Source: Desulforamulus putei DSM 12395
GTDB taxonomy: Bacteria > Bacillota > Desulfotomaculia > Desulfotomaculales > Desulfotomaculaceae
Reading direction: 5' to 3'
NCBI RefSeq assembly: GCF_900129195.1
Contig: NZ_FQUY01000021.1
Coordinates: 1-53,956 of the forward strand
Length of the DNA stretch: 53,956 nt
Under the pieces are notes generated by a model that saw nothing but the letters and a program-made list of their open reading frames with translations, ran no database searches and was not told where the DNA came from. The translations under genes were made by a program, and so were the position numbers. Shown here one piece after another: positions 10,402-19,373 of this stretch (positions within the stretch are counted from its first letter, which is position 1; each line of letters opens with the position of its first letter).

Positions 10402-10426
10402 CTCCATCTCTCAAGCCGCTATCAAA

Positions 10427-11968
<1,542 letters not shown>

Positions 11969-11994
11969 TCATTTAAAAAATCAAGAATCAGTGA

Positions 11995-12705
11995 TTAGGC
12001 TCCAAAGAAAGTCTTATAGAAAAGTCCGCCCAGGACACCGCCAATAATCGGACCAACCACCGGAATCCAGGCATATCCCCAGTCCGAATCGCCTTTGCCC
12101 GCTATGGGAAGTACGAAGTGAGCAATGCGCGGACCCAGGTCACGGGCAGGGTTAATGGCATAACCGGTGGTTCCCCCTAGGGAGAGACCGATGGCCACAA
12201 TCAGAATACCTACGATAAAGGGGTTCAGACCTTCGGTAAATTTGTTGGCGCCGATGGCCAGAATGCCTAATACCAGCACAAAGGTACCGATGATTTCACT
12301 GAGCAGGTTCGCGCCGGTACTGCGGATAGCAGGACCTGTACTGAAAACAGCCAGTTTTGCTCCCTTGTCTTCTGTGGCAGCCCAGTGGGGTAAATAATGT
12401 AACCAAACGACTACAGCGCCTAAAAAGGCCCCGATCATCTGACCGGCAATATACGTAGGCACCTGGGCCCAGGGGAAGCTTCCAATTGTTGCTAGCGCAA
12501 TGGTGACAGCCGGATTCAAATGGGCGCCACTGATAGATCCAACGGCATAAACAGCAACAGCAACCCCAAAACCCCAGCCGCAAGTAATGACAATCCAGCC
12601 GCCGTTTTCGGACTTGGATTTTTTAAGTACACAGCCCGCTACAACACCGCCACCGAAAATGATCAGTATCATCGTACCAATTATTTCCGCTAAAAATGGT
12701 GACAT
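11995..12705 (-). CDS. glpF: glycerol uptake facilitator (aquaglyceroporin)
   Basis: A 236-residue membrane channel for glycerol. It has six predicted membrane segments and both pore half-helix motifs, GAHLNPAVTIALA near residue 65 and GYAINPARDLGPR near residue 185; the Asp after the second NPA motif is the glyceroporin signature. The ATG at 12705 has GGAGG upstream. It is the first gene of the glpFKABC run and is preceded by a 540-base leader/promoter region with a terminator. Confidence 0.96.
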   Translation of the reverse strand: MSPFLAEIIGTMILIIFGGGVVAGCVLKKSKSENGGWIVITCGWGFGVAVAVYAVGSISGAHLNPAVTIALATIGSFPWAQVPTYIAGQMIGAFLGAVVVWLHYLPHWAATEDKGAKLAVFSTGPAIRSTGANLLSEIIGTFVLVLGILAIGANKFTEGLNPFIVGILIVAIGLSLGGTTGYAINPARDLGPRIAHFVLPIAGKGDSDWGYAWIPVVGPIIGGVLGGLFYKTFFGA

Positions 12706-12887
12706 AAAATATCTCCTCCATTTCCCTTCTTCGCTGGTTAGCGTTTAATGAATCATTCCAGTTATCCAACTACTTGTCCATTTAATCACAGAGCGCCCGG
12801 TTGTTCCACAGGATATTTATGGCTCACATTGTGGAAACCCGATAAAAAATATTAACTTTTCCTCTGGTACAGTGTCCCTCCCTTCTT

Positions 12888-12946
12888 AAAAAAATATAGC
12901 CCAGAACAGACATTCTTTGAATGAATGTCCATCCGGGCCGTCTCCT
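12888..12946 (-). terminator. leader terminator upstream of glpF, likely GlpP antitermination site
   Basis: In the minus transcript AGGAGACGGCC starts the 5' arm. GCCC and GACATTC pair with GAATGTC and GGGC across an internal loop, and UAUAUUUUUUU follows. The hairpin lies in the untranslated leader about 180 bases before glpF, so it stops transcription before the gene unless relieved. GlpP is known in Bacillus subtilis to bind such glp leaders with glycerol-3-phosphate and prevent termination. The same 5' arm start occurs in the glpP leader. Confidence 0.8.
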
Positions 12947-13001
12947 TTTCTCCTGGCCAGAAGAAGTAAAATAAAAACCCTTAAATAGACATATCAAATA
13001 A

Positions 13002-13059
13002 GAAATGCCTACAAAGGGTTATCTCCAAAAACTCCTTACCCAATATCAAATTGTTTTTT
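13002..13059 (-). promoter_or_regulatory. conserved promoter-proximal block of the glpF leader
   Basis: Read on the minus strand it begins AAAAAACAATTTGATA, followed by GGAG, then GGAGAT, then ACCCTTTG and AGGCATTTC. A closely similar block with the same order and spacing lies upstream of glpP (13977-14036). GGGT and ACCC flank the two GGAG motifs and could close a short hairpin presenting them. TTTGATATT may be the -10 region, in which case the GGAG part is the first transcribed RNA. I could not fix the promoter boxes. Confidence 0.6.
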
Positions 13060-13245
13060 GATTATTTTATATATTCTGCAACTAATCTTAAATTCCTGCT
13101 TTTTATTAAAAAATTTTTTTATTTTTTCAACTTTATGTATCACTACCTTGGGCGATTTCGCGGACAATGTTGTAGTCTTCGTCACGCACCTTTATAAAAC
13201 CCAAACCTGAACATATATTTCTCTCCCAATCAATTAAGTAATGCA

Positions 13246-13818
13246 TCACAAAGTAACATTCCAAAGATGCCTGAGACTAGTTGTTATGGCATCTATCCCT
13301 TTGCCAAGAGCCTCCTTAACATCCGTTTCCGTCCTTAATAACCCTCCACCTAAAACAGGAATGTTAAGGGCCCTTTTCATATCCTGAATAACATATTGAG
13401 GAATTGTGGCCGGTAATACTTCAACTGCATGGGGCTTAATATTTTCTGCCACCCGAACAGCGGTTTTAACGGATTCAGAATCCACGATAAATAAGCGTTG
13501 GACAACCCAAAGGTCCTCCTCCATGGCTAATTTGGTCAAGTTTGATTTTGTTGTAACAATGCCCTGTACACCCATTCGTTTTAATAGATGAATACCAGGC
13601 CGGTCTTTTCCGATGCCTTCAAGCAGATCTATATGCGTCAGCATAACCTTGCTCGAAGCGCGAACCCTTTTAATCATCCCCGGTAGATAGTTAATATCCC
13701 CACCTAAAAGGAAAATGGCGTGAATATTTGGATGCCGAACAGCCTCCTCCAGGTCTTCAACCCTCCGAATAGCCGCTCCGATATGACTTCGGCCCATGAC
13801 TTTTTCCAAGAAGTCCAT
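13246..13818 (-). CDS. glpP: GlpP-family glycerol-3-phosphate-responsive antiterminator
   Basis: A 190-residue protein of the GlpP family, which binds glycerol-3-phosphate and the leader RNA of glp genes to prevent early termination. Recognisable family stretches are IFLLGGDINYLP, HIDLLEGIGKDRPG, VQGIVTTKSNLTKLA, FIVDSESV and PVLGGGLLRTETDV; the fold is a TIM-barrel-like domain. The start is ATG 13818, with AGGAGG seven bases upstream; six in-frame codons further up contain that ribosome site. It lies upstream of glpF and has its own leader with a terminator resembling that of glpF, so it probably regulates itself. Confidence 0.93.
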   Translation of the reverse strand: MDFLEKVMGRSHIGAAIRRVEDLEEAVRHPNIHAIFLLGGDINYLPGMIKRVRASSKVMLTHIDLLEGIGKDRPGIHLLKRMGVQGIVTTKSNLTKLAMEEDLWVVQRLFIVDSESVKTAVRVAENIKPHAVEVLPATIPQYVIQDMKRALNIPVLGGGLLRTETDVKEALGKGIDAITTSLRHLWNVTL

Positions 13819-13875
13819 ATCCTTCCTCCTAACCATTTAATAACAAGCTATCTTTAATTATTTCTTGGAATATAC

Positions 13876-13929
13876 AAAAAAATAAACGACCCAAAGCACA
13901 TTTTAACATGTACCAATAGGCCGTTTCCC
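13876..13929 (-). terminator. leader terminator upstream of glpP
   Basis: In the minus transcript GGGAAACGGCC opens the 5' arm. AAACGGCC pairs with GGGUCGUUU (one G-U) and GUACAU with AUGUGC, then UUUAUUUUUUU follows. It ends about 58 bases before the glpP start codon, so it would stop transcription before the gene. The arm start matches that of the glpF leader terminator. Confidence 0.75.
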
Positions 13930-13976
13930 TTTGCTGATGGAGTATGGAACACATCAAACCAGGACAATTCCCAAAG

Positions 13977-14036
13977 GAAACTGCCTTCTTAGGGGTCGTC
14001 TCCGATTACTCCAACCGTATTATCAAATTGTTTTTT
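13977..14036 (-). promoter_or_regulatory. conserved promoter-proximal block of the glpP leader
   Basis: The minus strand reads AAAAAACAATTTGATA, then GGAGTAATCGGAGAC, ACCCCTAAG and AGGCAGTTTC, the same parts in the same order as at 13002-13059 before glpF. About 48 bases separate it from the leader terminator (about 56 at glpF). The remainder of 13819-14127 is A/T-rich and shows no gene. Confidence 0.6.
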
Positions 14037-14127
14037 ATAAATTTCATTCGATACAATCTTTCTTTTTCCTTTTGGAAAATAGAAAATTTTTTAAAAATTG
14101 TTTGCGTCTATGTTTCAGTAAAATCAA

Positions 14128-14349
14128 TTATCCCTTTTCCCCCATACCGACGTGCTCGTCGCCTTTATTGGTCAAGTGATTGGGCGGCGTTTTAAAGGGG
14201 TTGTTGATCTGCTCCTTCTCCCAGGGTGCCATTTCTTTCTGGCTGGTCTCGTCCTCGGTGGCCCCTTTCACCAATTCCCCTTTACGGGTTACCGTCTGCT
14301 CGTGCGACACCCCTGTTTGTAAGGTATGCCTCTTGTCGCGAAGAGTCAT
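14128..14349 (-). CDS. small hydrophilic hypothetical protein, 73 aa
   Basis: I do not recognise this protein. It is charged and hydrophilic, has no membrane segment or cysteine, and is rich in Glu, Lys and Thr, with KGATEDETSQKE and APWEKEQINNPFKTP. The start at ATG 14349 is supported by GGAGG seven bases upstream. It follows fhs on the same strand, but a hairpin at 14415-14455 separates the two, so it is probably transcribed on its own. The composition recalls small acid-rich spore or stress proteins, but nothing in the sequence proves a role. Confidence 0.65.
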   Translation of the reverse strand: MTLRDKRHTLQTGVSHEQTVTRKGELVKGATEDETSQKEMAPWEKEQINNPFKTPPNHLTNKGDEHVGMGEKG

Positions 14350-14414
14350 GCTGTCACCTCCAAAGTTCATTTGTTTTAGTGTTTCCCATCTATTGCATTT
14401 TATAGGATCCACAA

Positions 14415-14455
14415 GAAAGCAAACCCTGCAATTGCATTCAATTACAGGGTTTTTT
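14415..14455. terminator. terminator between fhs and the 73-aa gene
   Basis: AACCCTGCAATTG (14422-14434) and CAATTACAGGGTT (14439-14451) form a 13-bp stem with one mismatch and a short loop. On the plus strand six T follow; on the minus strand the sequence after the stem is T-rich but interrupted. It lies 23 bases beyond the fhs stop codon, so it most likely ends fhs transcription. Confidence 0.75.
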
Positions 14456-14477
14456 CTTGGCAGCGTCTTTATTTTAC

Positions 14478-16181
14478 CTAGAAAAGTCCTATGGTCCGGC
14501 CATATTCATCAATATCCACCTGGTGGGCTGCCGGTTTTGAGCCCAGTCCGGGCATGGTTCGCATGGCGCCGGCCAGCGGGTATAGGAACCCGGCGCCCAC
14601 CGAGGCCCGGATATCCCGGATGGGGAAAAGGTAGTTTTTCGGCAGTCCCTTCATAGCCGGATCGTGGCTGATGGAAAGATGGGTTTTGGCCATGCAGATG
14701 GGCAGGTGCCCCAGGCCAAGCTCCTCAAATTGTTTAATTTTTCGTTCTGCCAGGGGTTCGTAAACAACTCCGTCGGCGTTATAAACCTTGGTGGCAAGAA
14801 TTTCGATCTTCTCTTTTATATTGAGGTTATCCGGGTACAGAAGCCGGAAATCAGAGGGCTTTTCGCAGGCTGCCACAACGGCCTCGGCCAGTTCGACAGC
14901 CCCTGCGCCGCCGTCTGCCCATACCGTGATGGGGTAAGCCCCCAGGGCTCCTGCCTCCAGGGCCTTTTGCCGCACTAGGGCCACTTCGGCATCGGTATCC
15001 GGGGTGAAGCGGTTGATGGAAACAACCACCGGTACCCCGAAATAACTGGCCACTTTAATGTGGTGTGCCAGGTTGGCGCAGCCCTTTTCCAGGGCAGGCA
15101 GGTTTTCCCGGGTTAGTTCTTCCGGCAGGGGTTTGCCGGCCACCACATTGCCCAGACCCCCATGCATCTTTAAGGCCCGGATGGTGCAGGTGATAACCAC
15201 ACAACTGGGACGCAGGCCGGACTGGCGGCACTTAATATTCATAAACTTCTCCATGCCCAAGTCGGAGCCGAAACCGCTTTCGGTTACTACATAATCGGCC
15301 AGCCGGAGGGCAATTTTGTCCGCCAGCACGGAGTTATTGCCGTGGGCGATGTTGGCAAAGGGCCCGGCATGCATGATGCAGGCCTGTCCCTCCAGGGTCT
15401 GCACCAGGTTTGGCTTGAGGGCTTCCTTCATGATGACGGTCATGGCGCCGGCGGCCTTCAGGTCTTCTGCAGTGACCGGTTTCCCATCGTAGGTGTAAGC
15501 AACAATAATGCGGCCCAGACGCCGGCGCAAATCATGCAGGTTCTCTGCCAGCGCCAGAATGGCCATGACCTCCGAGGCCACCGCCATGTCAAAGCCGGTC
15601 TGGCGGGGATAGCCGTTTTCTTTGCCGCCCAGGCCGATGACGATATCCCGGAGGGCCCGGTCATTGGTATCCAGGACCCGGTTCCACATGACGGTCATGG
15701 GGTCGATGTTCAAGGGATTGCCCAACAGGATGGAGGTGTCAATCATGGCTGCCAGAAGGTTATTGGCTGCTTCCACCGCATGAATGTCCCCGGTGAAATG
15801 AATGTTGATGTCTTCCATCGGAACCACCTGGGCGTAACCACCGCCGGCAGCGCCGCCTTTAATGCCAAAAACCGGTCCCATGGAGGGCTGTCTCAGGGTC
15901 GTGATCACTTTTTTACCAATTTTACCCAGACCCTGGGTTAATCCAATGGTGGTTACCGTTTTACCTTCCCCCAAGGGGGTCGGCGTAATGGCAGTAACGT
16001 CAATCAGCTTGCCAAGGGGTCTGTCATTAAATTTTCTCAGGACATCCAGGTTAATTTTGGCCTTGTATTTACCGTACAGGTCGATGTCATCTTCCCCCAA
16101 GCCGATGCGGGCGGCAATCTCGGTAATGGGAATCATTTTATGGGCCTGGGCAATCTCCAGGTCACTGGGAACGACTTTCAC
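14478..16181 (-). CDS. fhs: formate-tetrahydrofolate ligase
   Basis: Makes 10-formyltetrahydrofolate from formate, ATP and tetrahydrofolate; in anaerobes it feeds the methyl branch of the Wood-Ljungdahl pathway and purine synthesis. The 567-residue protein has the ATP-binding TPTPLGEGKTVTTIGL near residue 65, then RQPSMGPVFGIKGGAAGGGY and the C-terminal IRASVGAGFLYPLAGAM and MPGLGSKPAA. The start is GTG 16181 with AAGGAGG 11 bases upstream. The 240 bases before it are filled by 32-bp repeats, which thus form its leader or promoter region. No other Wood-Ljungdahl gene is visible here. Confidence 0.97.
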   Translation of the reverse strand: MKVVPSDLEIAQAHKMIPITEIAARIGLGEDDIDLYGKYKAKINLDVLRKFNDRPLGKLIDVTAITPTPLGEGKTVTTIGLTQGLGKIGKKVITTLRQPSMGPVFGIKGGAAGGGYAQVVPMEDINIHFTGDIHAVEAANNLLAAMIDTSILLGNPLNIDPMTVMWNRVLDTNDRALRDIVIGLGGKENGYPRQTGFDMAVASEVMAILALAENLHDLRRRLGRIIVAYTYDGKPVTAEDLKAAGAMTVIMKEALKPNLVQTLEGQACIMHAGPFANIAHGNNSVLADKIALRLADYVVTESGFGSDLGMEKFMNIKCRQSGLRPSCVVITCTIRALKMHGGLGNVVAGKPLPEELTRENLPALEKGCANLAHHIKVASYFGVPVVVSINRFTPDTDAEVALVRQKALEAGALGAYPITVWADGGAGAVELAEAVVAACEKPSDFRLLYPDNLNIKEKIEILATKVYNADGVVYEPLAERKIKQFEELGLGHLPICMAKTHLSISHDPAMKGLPKNYLFPIRDIRASVGAGFLYPLAGAMRTMPGLGSKPAAHQVDIDEYGRTIGLF

Positions 16182-16226
16182 TTTATAGCGAACCTCCTTG
16201 CTTATACTGTATTTCTTTTGTGTCTG

Positions 16227-16412
16227 GTCTGGGCTAACAGGTATTCCACTCAGGTCCTGTCTGGGCTAGGAAGCATACCTTTGGGGTCCAGTCTGGGCTA
16301 AAGGGTATGCCTCTAAGGTCCTGTATCTTAAAAGCAGGATCTTAAAAGCAGGCCCTTAAAGAAAGACCCGTAAGCCCAGACGGGACTTATAGGAATACCC
16401 CAAAGCCCAGAC
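16227..16412. repeat. 32-bp repeat array with inverted copies upstream of fhs
   Basis: Three direct copies start with GTCTGGGCT at 16227, 16259 and 16291, exactly 32 bases apart; each continues with a variant of AAAGGGTATTCCTTTGGGG and ends GGTCCT or GGTCCA. Two inverted copies start AGCCCAGAC at 16373 and 16404. In the middle ATCTTAAAAGCAGG occurs twice in tandem. The arms could fold into a long hairpin. Related degenerate units occur at 27005-27134 and 30575-30645, so this is a dispersed repeat family. It is not a CRISPR: the repeats diverge and have no unique spacers. Confidence 0.75.
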
Positions 16413-16419
16413 TTGGCAC

Positions 16420-16818
16420 TTAAGCTCTACCCGTAAGCTTGCTCTCCACTTTCTGCAGAAACTTCTCCAGGTTAATAATAAACCGTTCATGGGTGCCGGA
16501 ACCGATGGGGCCTGCTTCATCCGCTGCATCCACCTTGAAGACCAGGCGTTTGCCGTCAATCTCAATTAATTCCGCCCGGGCCACCACCCTCATGCCAACG
16601 GGCGTGGCGGCGGTGTGTTTGACGTTCACCAGGGTCCCGACGGTGGTTTGTCCCTCCGGCAAATATTGATCCGCCAGTTCTAGGGCGGCTTTTTCCATCA
16701 ACCCAATCATGGCAGGGGTGGCAAACACCCGGACCCCGCCGCTGCCATAGGCGATGGCTGTATTGCTGTCTTCCACCGTAATGCTCGTTTCATGAGTTAA
16801 CCCTACTTTTAATTCCAC
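16420..16818 (-). CDS. FlK-like hotdog thioesterase
   Basis: A 132-residue single hotdog-domain protein resembling the fluoroacetyl-CoA thioesterase family. Visible family features are the N-terminal TPAMIGLMEKAAL helix, the strand TTVGTLVNVKHTAATPVGM, and the C-terminal DEAGPIGSGTHERFII. In FlK-type enzymes Thr, Glu and His residues from these segments form the active site; here E and H occur in LMEKAA and VKHTAA/GTHER. The GTG start at 16818 has AGGGGG eight bases upstream. Its natural substrate is unknown; most relatives are generic acyl-CoA thioesterases rather than fluoroacetate-resistance enzymes. It follows ndk after a terminator. Confidence 0.82.
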   Translation of the reverse strand: MELKVGLTHETSITVEDSNTAIAYGSGGVRVFATPAMIGLMEKAALELADQYLPEGQTTVGTLVNVKHTAATPVGMRVVARAELIEIDGKRLVFKVDAADEAGPIGSGTHERFIINLEKFLQKVESKLTGRA

Positions 16819-16881
16819 CCAACAATCCCCCTATGGTATTTTTTGTATATATATACATCTTTTACTATTCTATCCCAAAAC

Positions 16882-16910
16882 AAAAATCTCCAGCTTTTAA
16901 ACTGGAGAAA
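16882..16910 (-). terminator. intrinsic terminator after ndk
   Basis: CTCCAG (16888-16893) pairs with CTGGAG (16902-16907) around an eight-base loop, and the minus transcript continues AUUUUUGUUUU. It lies just past the ndk stop codon. Confidence 0.85.
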
Positions 16911-16923
16911 AGAATGTATAAAC

Positions 16924-17373
16924 TTACTCGTAAATCCAGGCGTCAATGGCGCGCCCGTAGTCCACCAATTCTTCCGGACGGAAGAAAAGTGCAATTTCCC
17001 TCCGGGCGCTTTCCAATGAATCAGAACCATGGATGACGTTACGTCCCACATCTACCCCAAAGGTGGCACGAATAGTGCCGGGAGCGGCTTTCAGGGGGTT
17101 GGTGGCGCCCATCATTTCACGGGTGGTGGCCACAACATCCTTTCCTTCCACCACCATGGCCACCACCGGGCCGGAAGTTATAAAGTCAACCAGTCCCTGG
17201 AAAAAGGGTTTCCCTGCATGCTCCCCGTAGTGTTTTTCCGCCACTTCCCGGGAAATTTGCATCATTTTCAAACCAACAATTTTGTAGCCTCTCTGCTCAA
17301 AACGGCTGATAATTTGTCCCACCAATCCCCGTTGAACTCCGTCGGGCTTGACCATCAAATAAGTGCGTTCCAT
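16924..17373 (-). CDS. ndk: nucleoside diphosphate kinase
   Basis: Transfers the gamma phosphate of ATP to nucleoside diphosphates through a phosphohistidine. The 149-residue protein starts [19 protein letters not shown] and carries the catalytic His near 117 in [13 protein letters not shown], with the usual family length. The start is ATG 17373 with GAGGAGG upstream; a 16-codon extension further up has no ribosome site. It stands 112 bases after ftsH and is followed by a terminator. Confidence 0.97.
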   Translation of the reverse strand: MERTYLMVKPDGVQRGLVGQIISRFEQRGYKIVGLKMMQISREVAEKHYGEHAGKPFFQGLVDFITSGPVVAMVVEGKDVVATTREMMGATNPLKAAPGTIRATFGVDVGRNVIHGSDSLESARREIALFFRPEELVDYGRAIDAWIYE

Positions 17374-17485
17374 CTGTTTTCCTCCTCTTGATACAAAAGA
17401 GGTGTGCCCTGAGTGGCACACTCTTCATTTTAAAGATTTTTCTGTCATGTCCCCGGATGTCCCAATGCTTGGTAAGCATTTCCTT

Positions 17486-19312
17486 TTATGCGATAACCGG
17501 TTTTTCCAATCCGGATTCCCGCATCAGTTGAGCAAATTCCTCTGCTTCGATCGTCTCTTTTTCCATCAATACCCCGGCAATCTTATCCAGGGTAGCCCTG
17601 TGCTCGGTCAGCAAAGCCTTCGCTTTGCTGTAGGCTTGATCCATCATCTTGCGCACTTCCCGGTCAATGGCGTAGGCCACTTCTTCGGAATAGTTGCGGT
17701 CTCTGGCGATGTCCCTGCCCAGGAAAGGGGTATCCTGTTTATGGCCCAGGGTGAGGGGACCCAGTTCCTCACTCATACCGTATTCCATAATCATGCGACG
17801 AATGATGCCGGTGGCCCGCTCCAGGTCGTTTTGGGCCCCGGTGCTGATCTCTTTCAGCACTACATCTTCGGCCACCCGGCCGCCCAGCAGCATCACCACC
17901 TGGTCCAGCAGCATGGACTTGGTCATGTAGTAGCGGTCTTCCTTTGGCAGCAACAGGGTGTAACCGCCCGCCCGGCCCCGGGGAATAATGGAAACCTTAT
18001 GCACCGGGTCGGTATTGGGCAACAGGTACCCCAGCAGAGCATGGCCGGCTTCGTGATAAGATACCAACCGTTTTTCCTTTTCGGAAATCACTTTGGATTT
18101 CTTCTCCGGACCGGCAATGACCCTTTCAATGGAGTCTTCCAGTTCGCGCATGCCGATCTTCTTCTTGCCGAAACGGGCTGCCAGCAGGGCCGCCTCGTTC
18201 ATCAAGTTCGCCAGGTCCGCTCCGGTAAAGCCCGGCGTCCGGCGAGCCAGCACTTCTAAATCGACATCCTCTTCCAAAGGCTTTCCTCTGGCATGGACCT
18301 TGAGGATTTCTTCTCTGCCCTTGACGTCCGGTTGATCCACCACAATTTGCCGGTCAAAACGACCGGGTCGCAGCAACGCGGGATCCAGGATATCCGGACG
18401 GTTGGTGGCCGCCACGATGATAATGCCTTCGTTGGGATTGAAACCGTCCATTTCCACCAGCAATTGGTTCAGGGTCTGTTCACGCTCGTCATGGCCGCCG
18501 CCCAGGCCGGCGCCCCGCTGGCGTCCCACGGCATCAATCTCGTCAATAAACACGATGCAGGGGGCGTTCTTTTTGGCCTGTTCAAACAAATCGCGGACCC
18601 TGGAGGCGCCGACGCCCACAAACATTTCCACAAAATCCGAACCGGAAATGGAAAAGAAGGGAACGCCAGCTTCACCGGCCACGGCCCGGGCCAGCAGGGT
18701 TTTACCGGTACCGGGAGGTCCGAAGAGCAGCACCCCTTTGGGGATTTTGGCGCCGATCTCGTTAAACTTTTTGGGATTTTTCAAATAATCCACAATTTCT
18801 GCCAGTTCTTCTTTGACTTCGTCCGCTCCTGCCACATCTTCAAAGGTTACTTTTCTTTTTTCGTCCGTATGTAACCTGGCCTTGCTTTTGCCAAAGGACA
18901 TGACCCGGTTGCCGCCACCCTGGCTCTGCTGCATCATAAAGAAGAAAAGCACCACAAAAATAAGGATAGGCAGCATGGTGGTTAAGAGACCGCTCCACCA
19001 CGACGGTTCCGGAGGAGGAACCTGCTCATACTGGACGTTTTTCTCCATCAGCAAAGGAATTAACGATTGGTCCAAAATGGGACCGTTCGTTTGAAAATCC
19101 CGGCCGTCTTTAAACTTGCCGGTAATCATGTTGGTGGATTTGTCAGTGGTCATTTCCACAGACTGAATTTTATTTTGTTCCAAGGCGGTGATAAACTCAT
19201 CATAACGCAGCGGAACAACGGTGGTCTTTTTTTCGCCTGTGAACTGAATTAAAAATATGATAACCAGTACAATCAACAGATAAATACTAAGGTTTTTAAG
19301 AACCTTATTCAA
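17486..19312 (-). CDS. ftsH: ATP-dependent zinc metalloprotease FtsH
   Basis: Membrane-bound AAA protease that degrades damaged membrane proteins and short-lived regulators. The 608-residue protein has an N-terminal membrane segment (residues about 8-25), an extracytoplasmic loop, and a second segment near 105-125 ([17 protein letters not shown]). The AAA domain follows, with Walker A GPPGTGKT near 195, [11 protein letters not shown] and the arginine-finger region RPGRFDRQI. The zinc site HEAGH lies near 415 with a later Asp. The TTG start at 19312 follows GGGAGG by about 11 bases. In Bacillus hprT lies between tilS and ftsH; here it is absent. Confidence 0.97.
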   Translation of the reverse strand: MNKVLKNLSIYLLIVLVIIFLIQFTGEKKTTVVPLRYDEFITALEQNKIQSVEMTTDKSTNMITGKFKDGRDFQTNGPILDQSLIPLLMEKNVQYEQVPPPEPSWWSGLLTTMLPILIFVVLFFFMMQQSQGGGNRVMSFGKSKARLHTDEKRKVTFEDVAGADEVKEELAEIVDYLKNPKKFNEIGAKIPKGVLLFGPPGTGKTLLARAVAGEAGVPFFSISGSDFVEMFVGVGASRVRDLFEQAKKNAPCIVFIDEIDAVGRQRGAGLGGGHDEREQTLNQLLVEMDGFNPNEGIIIVAATNRPDILDPALLRPGRFDRQIVVDQPDVKGREEILKVHARGKPLEEDVDLEVLARRTPGFTGADLANLMNEAALLAARFGKKKIGMRELEDSIERVIAGPEKKSKVISEKEKRLVSYHEAGHALLGYLLPNTDPVHKVSIIPRGRAGGYTLLLPKEDRYYMTKSMLLDQVVMLLGGRVAEDVVLKEISTGAQNDLERATGIIRRMIMEYGMSEELGPLTLGHKQDTPFLGRDIARDRNYSEEVAYAIDREVRKMMDQAYSKAKALLTEHRATLDKIAGVLMEKETIEAEEFAQLMRESGLEKPVIA

Positions 19313-19373
19313 AAAATGTCACTCCTCCCTGCAAAGCCCAAGTCCCAACATAATCAATATTTTACCACAAGAG

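Larger units (their letters stand above)
12706..13245. other. 540-bp regulatory spacer between glpP and glpF
   Basis: No convincing gene here. Reading in the direction of glpF transcription it holds: the conserved promoter-proximal block (13002-13059), a leader of about 55 bases, an intrinsic terminator (12888-12946), then about 180 bases of untranslated sequence to the glpF start. That last part contains an inverted repeat, TTCCACA and TGTGGAA, separated by 19 bases. The 13060-13245 part is very A/T-rich and probably contains the glpP 3' end and the glpF promoter; I saw no clear terminator right after glpP. Confidence 0.7.

Noticed and set aside
12733-12752. Possible catabolite-repression (cre) site upstream of glpF
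   Set aside because: The best fit to the cre consensus has three mismatches, including both outer bases, so it is not convincing.
16227-16412. CRISPR array
   Set aside because: The repeats diverge, follow each other without unique spacers, include inverted copies, and no cas gene is present.
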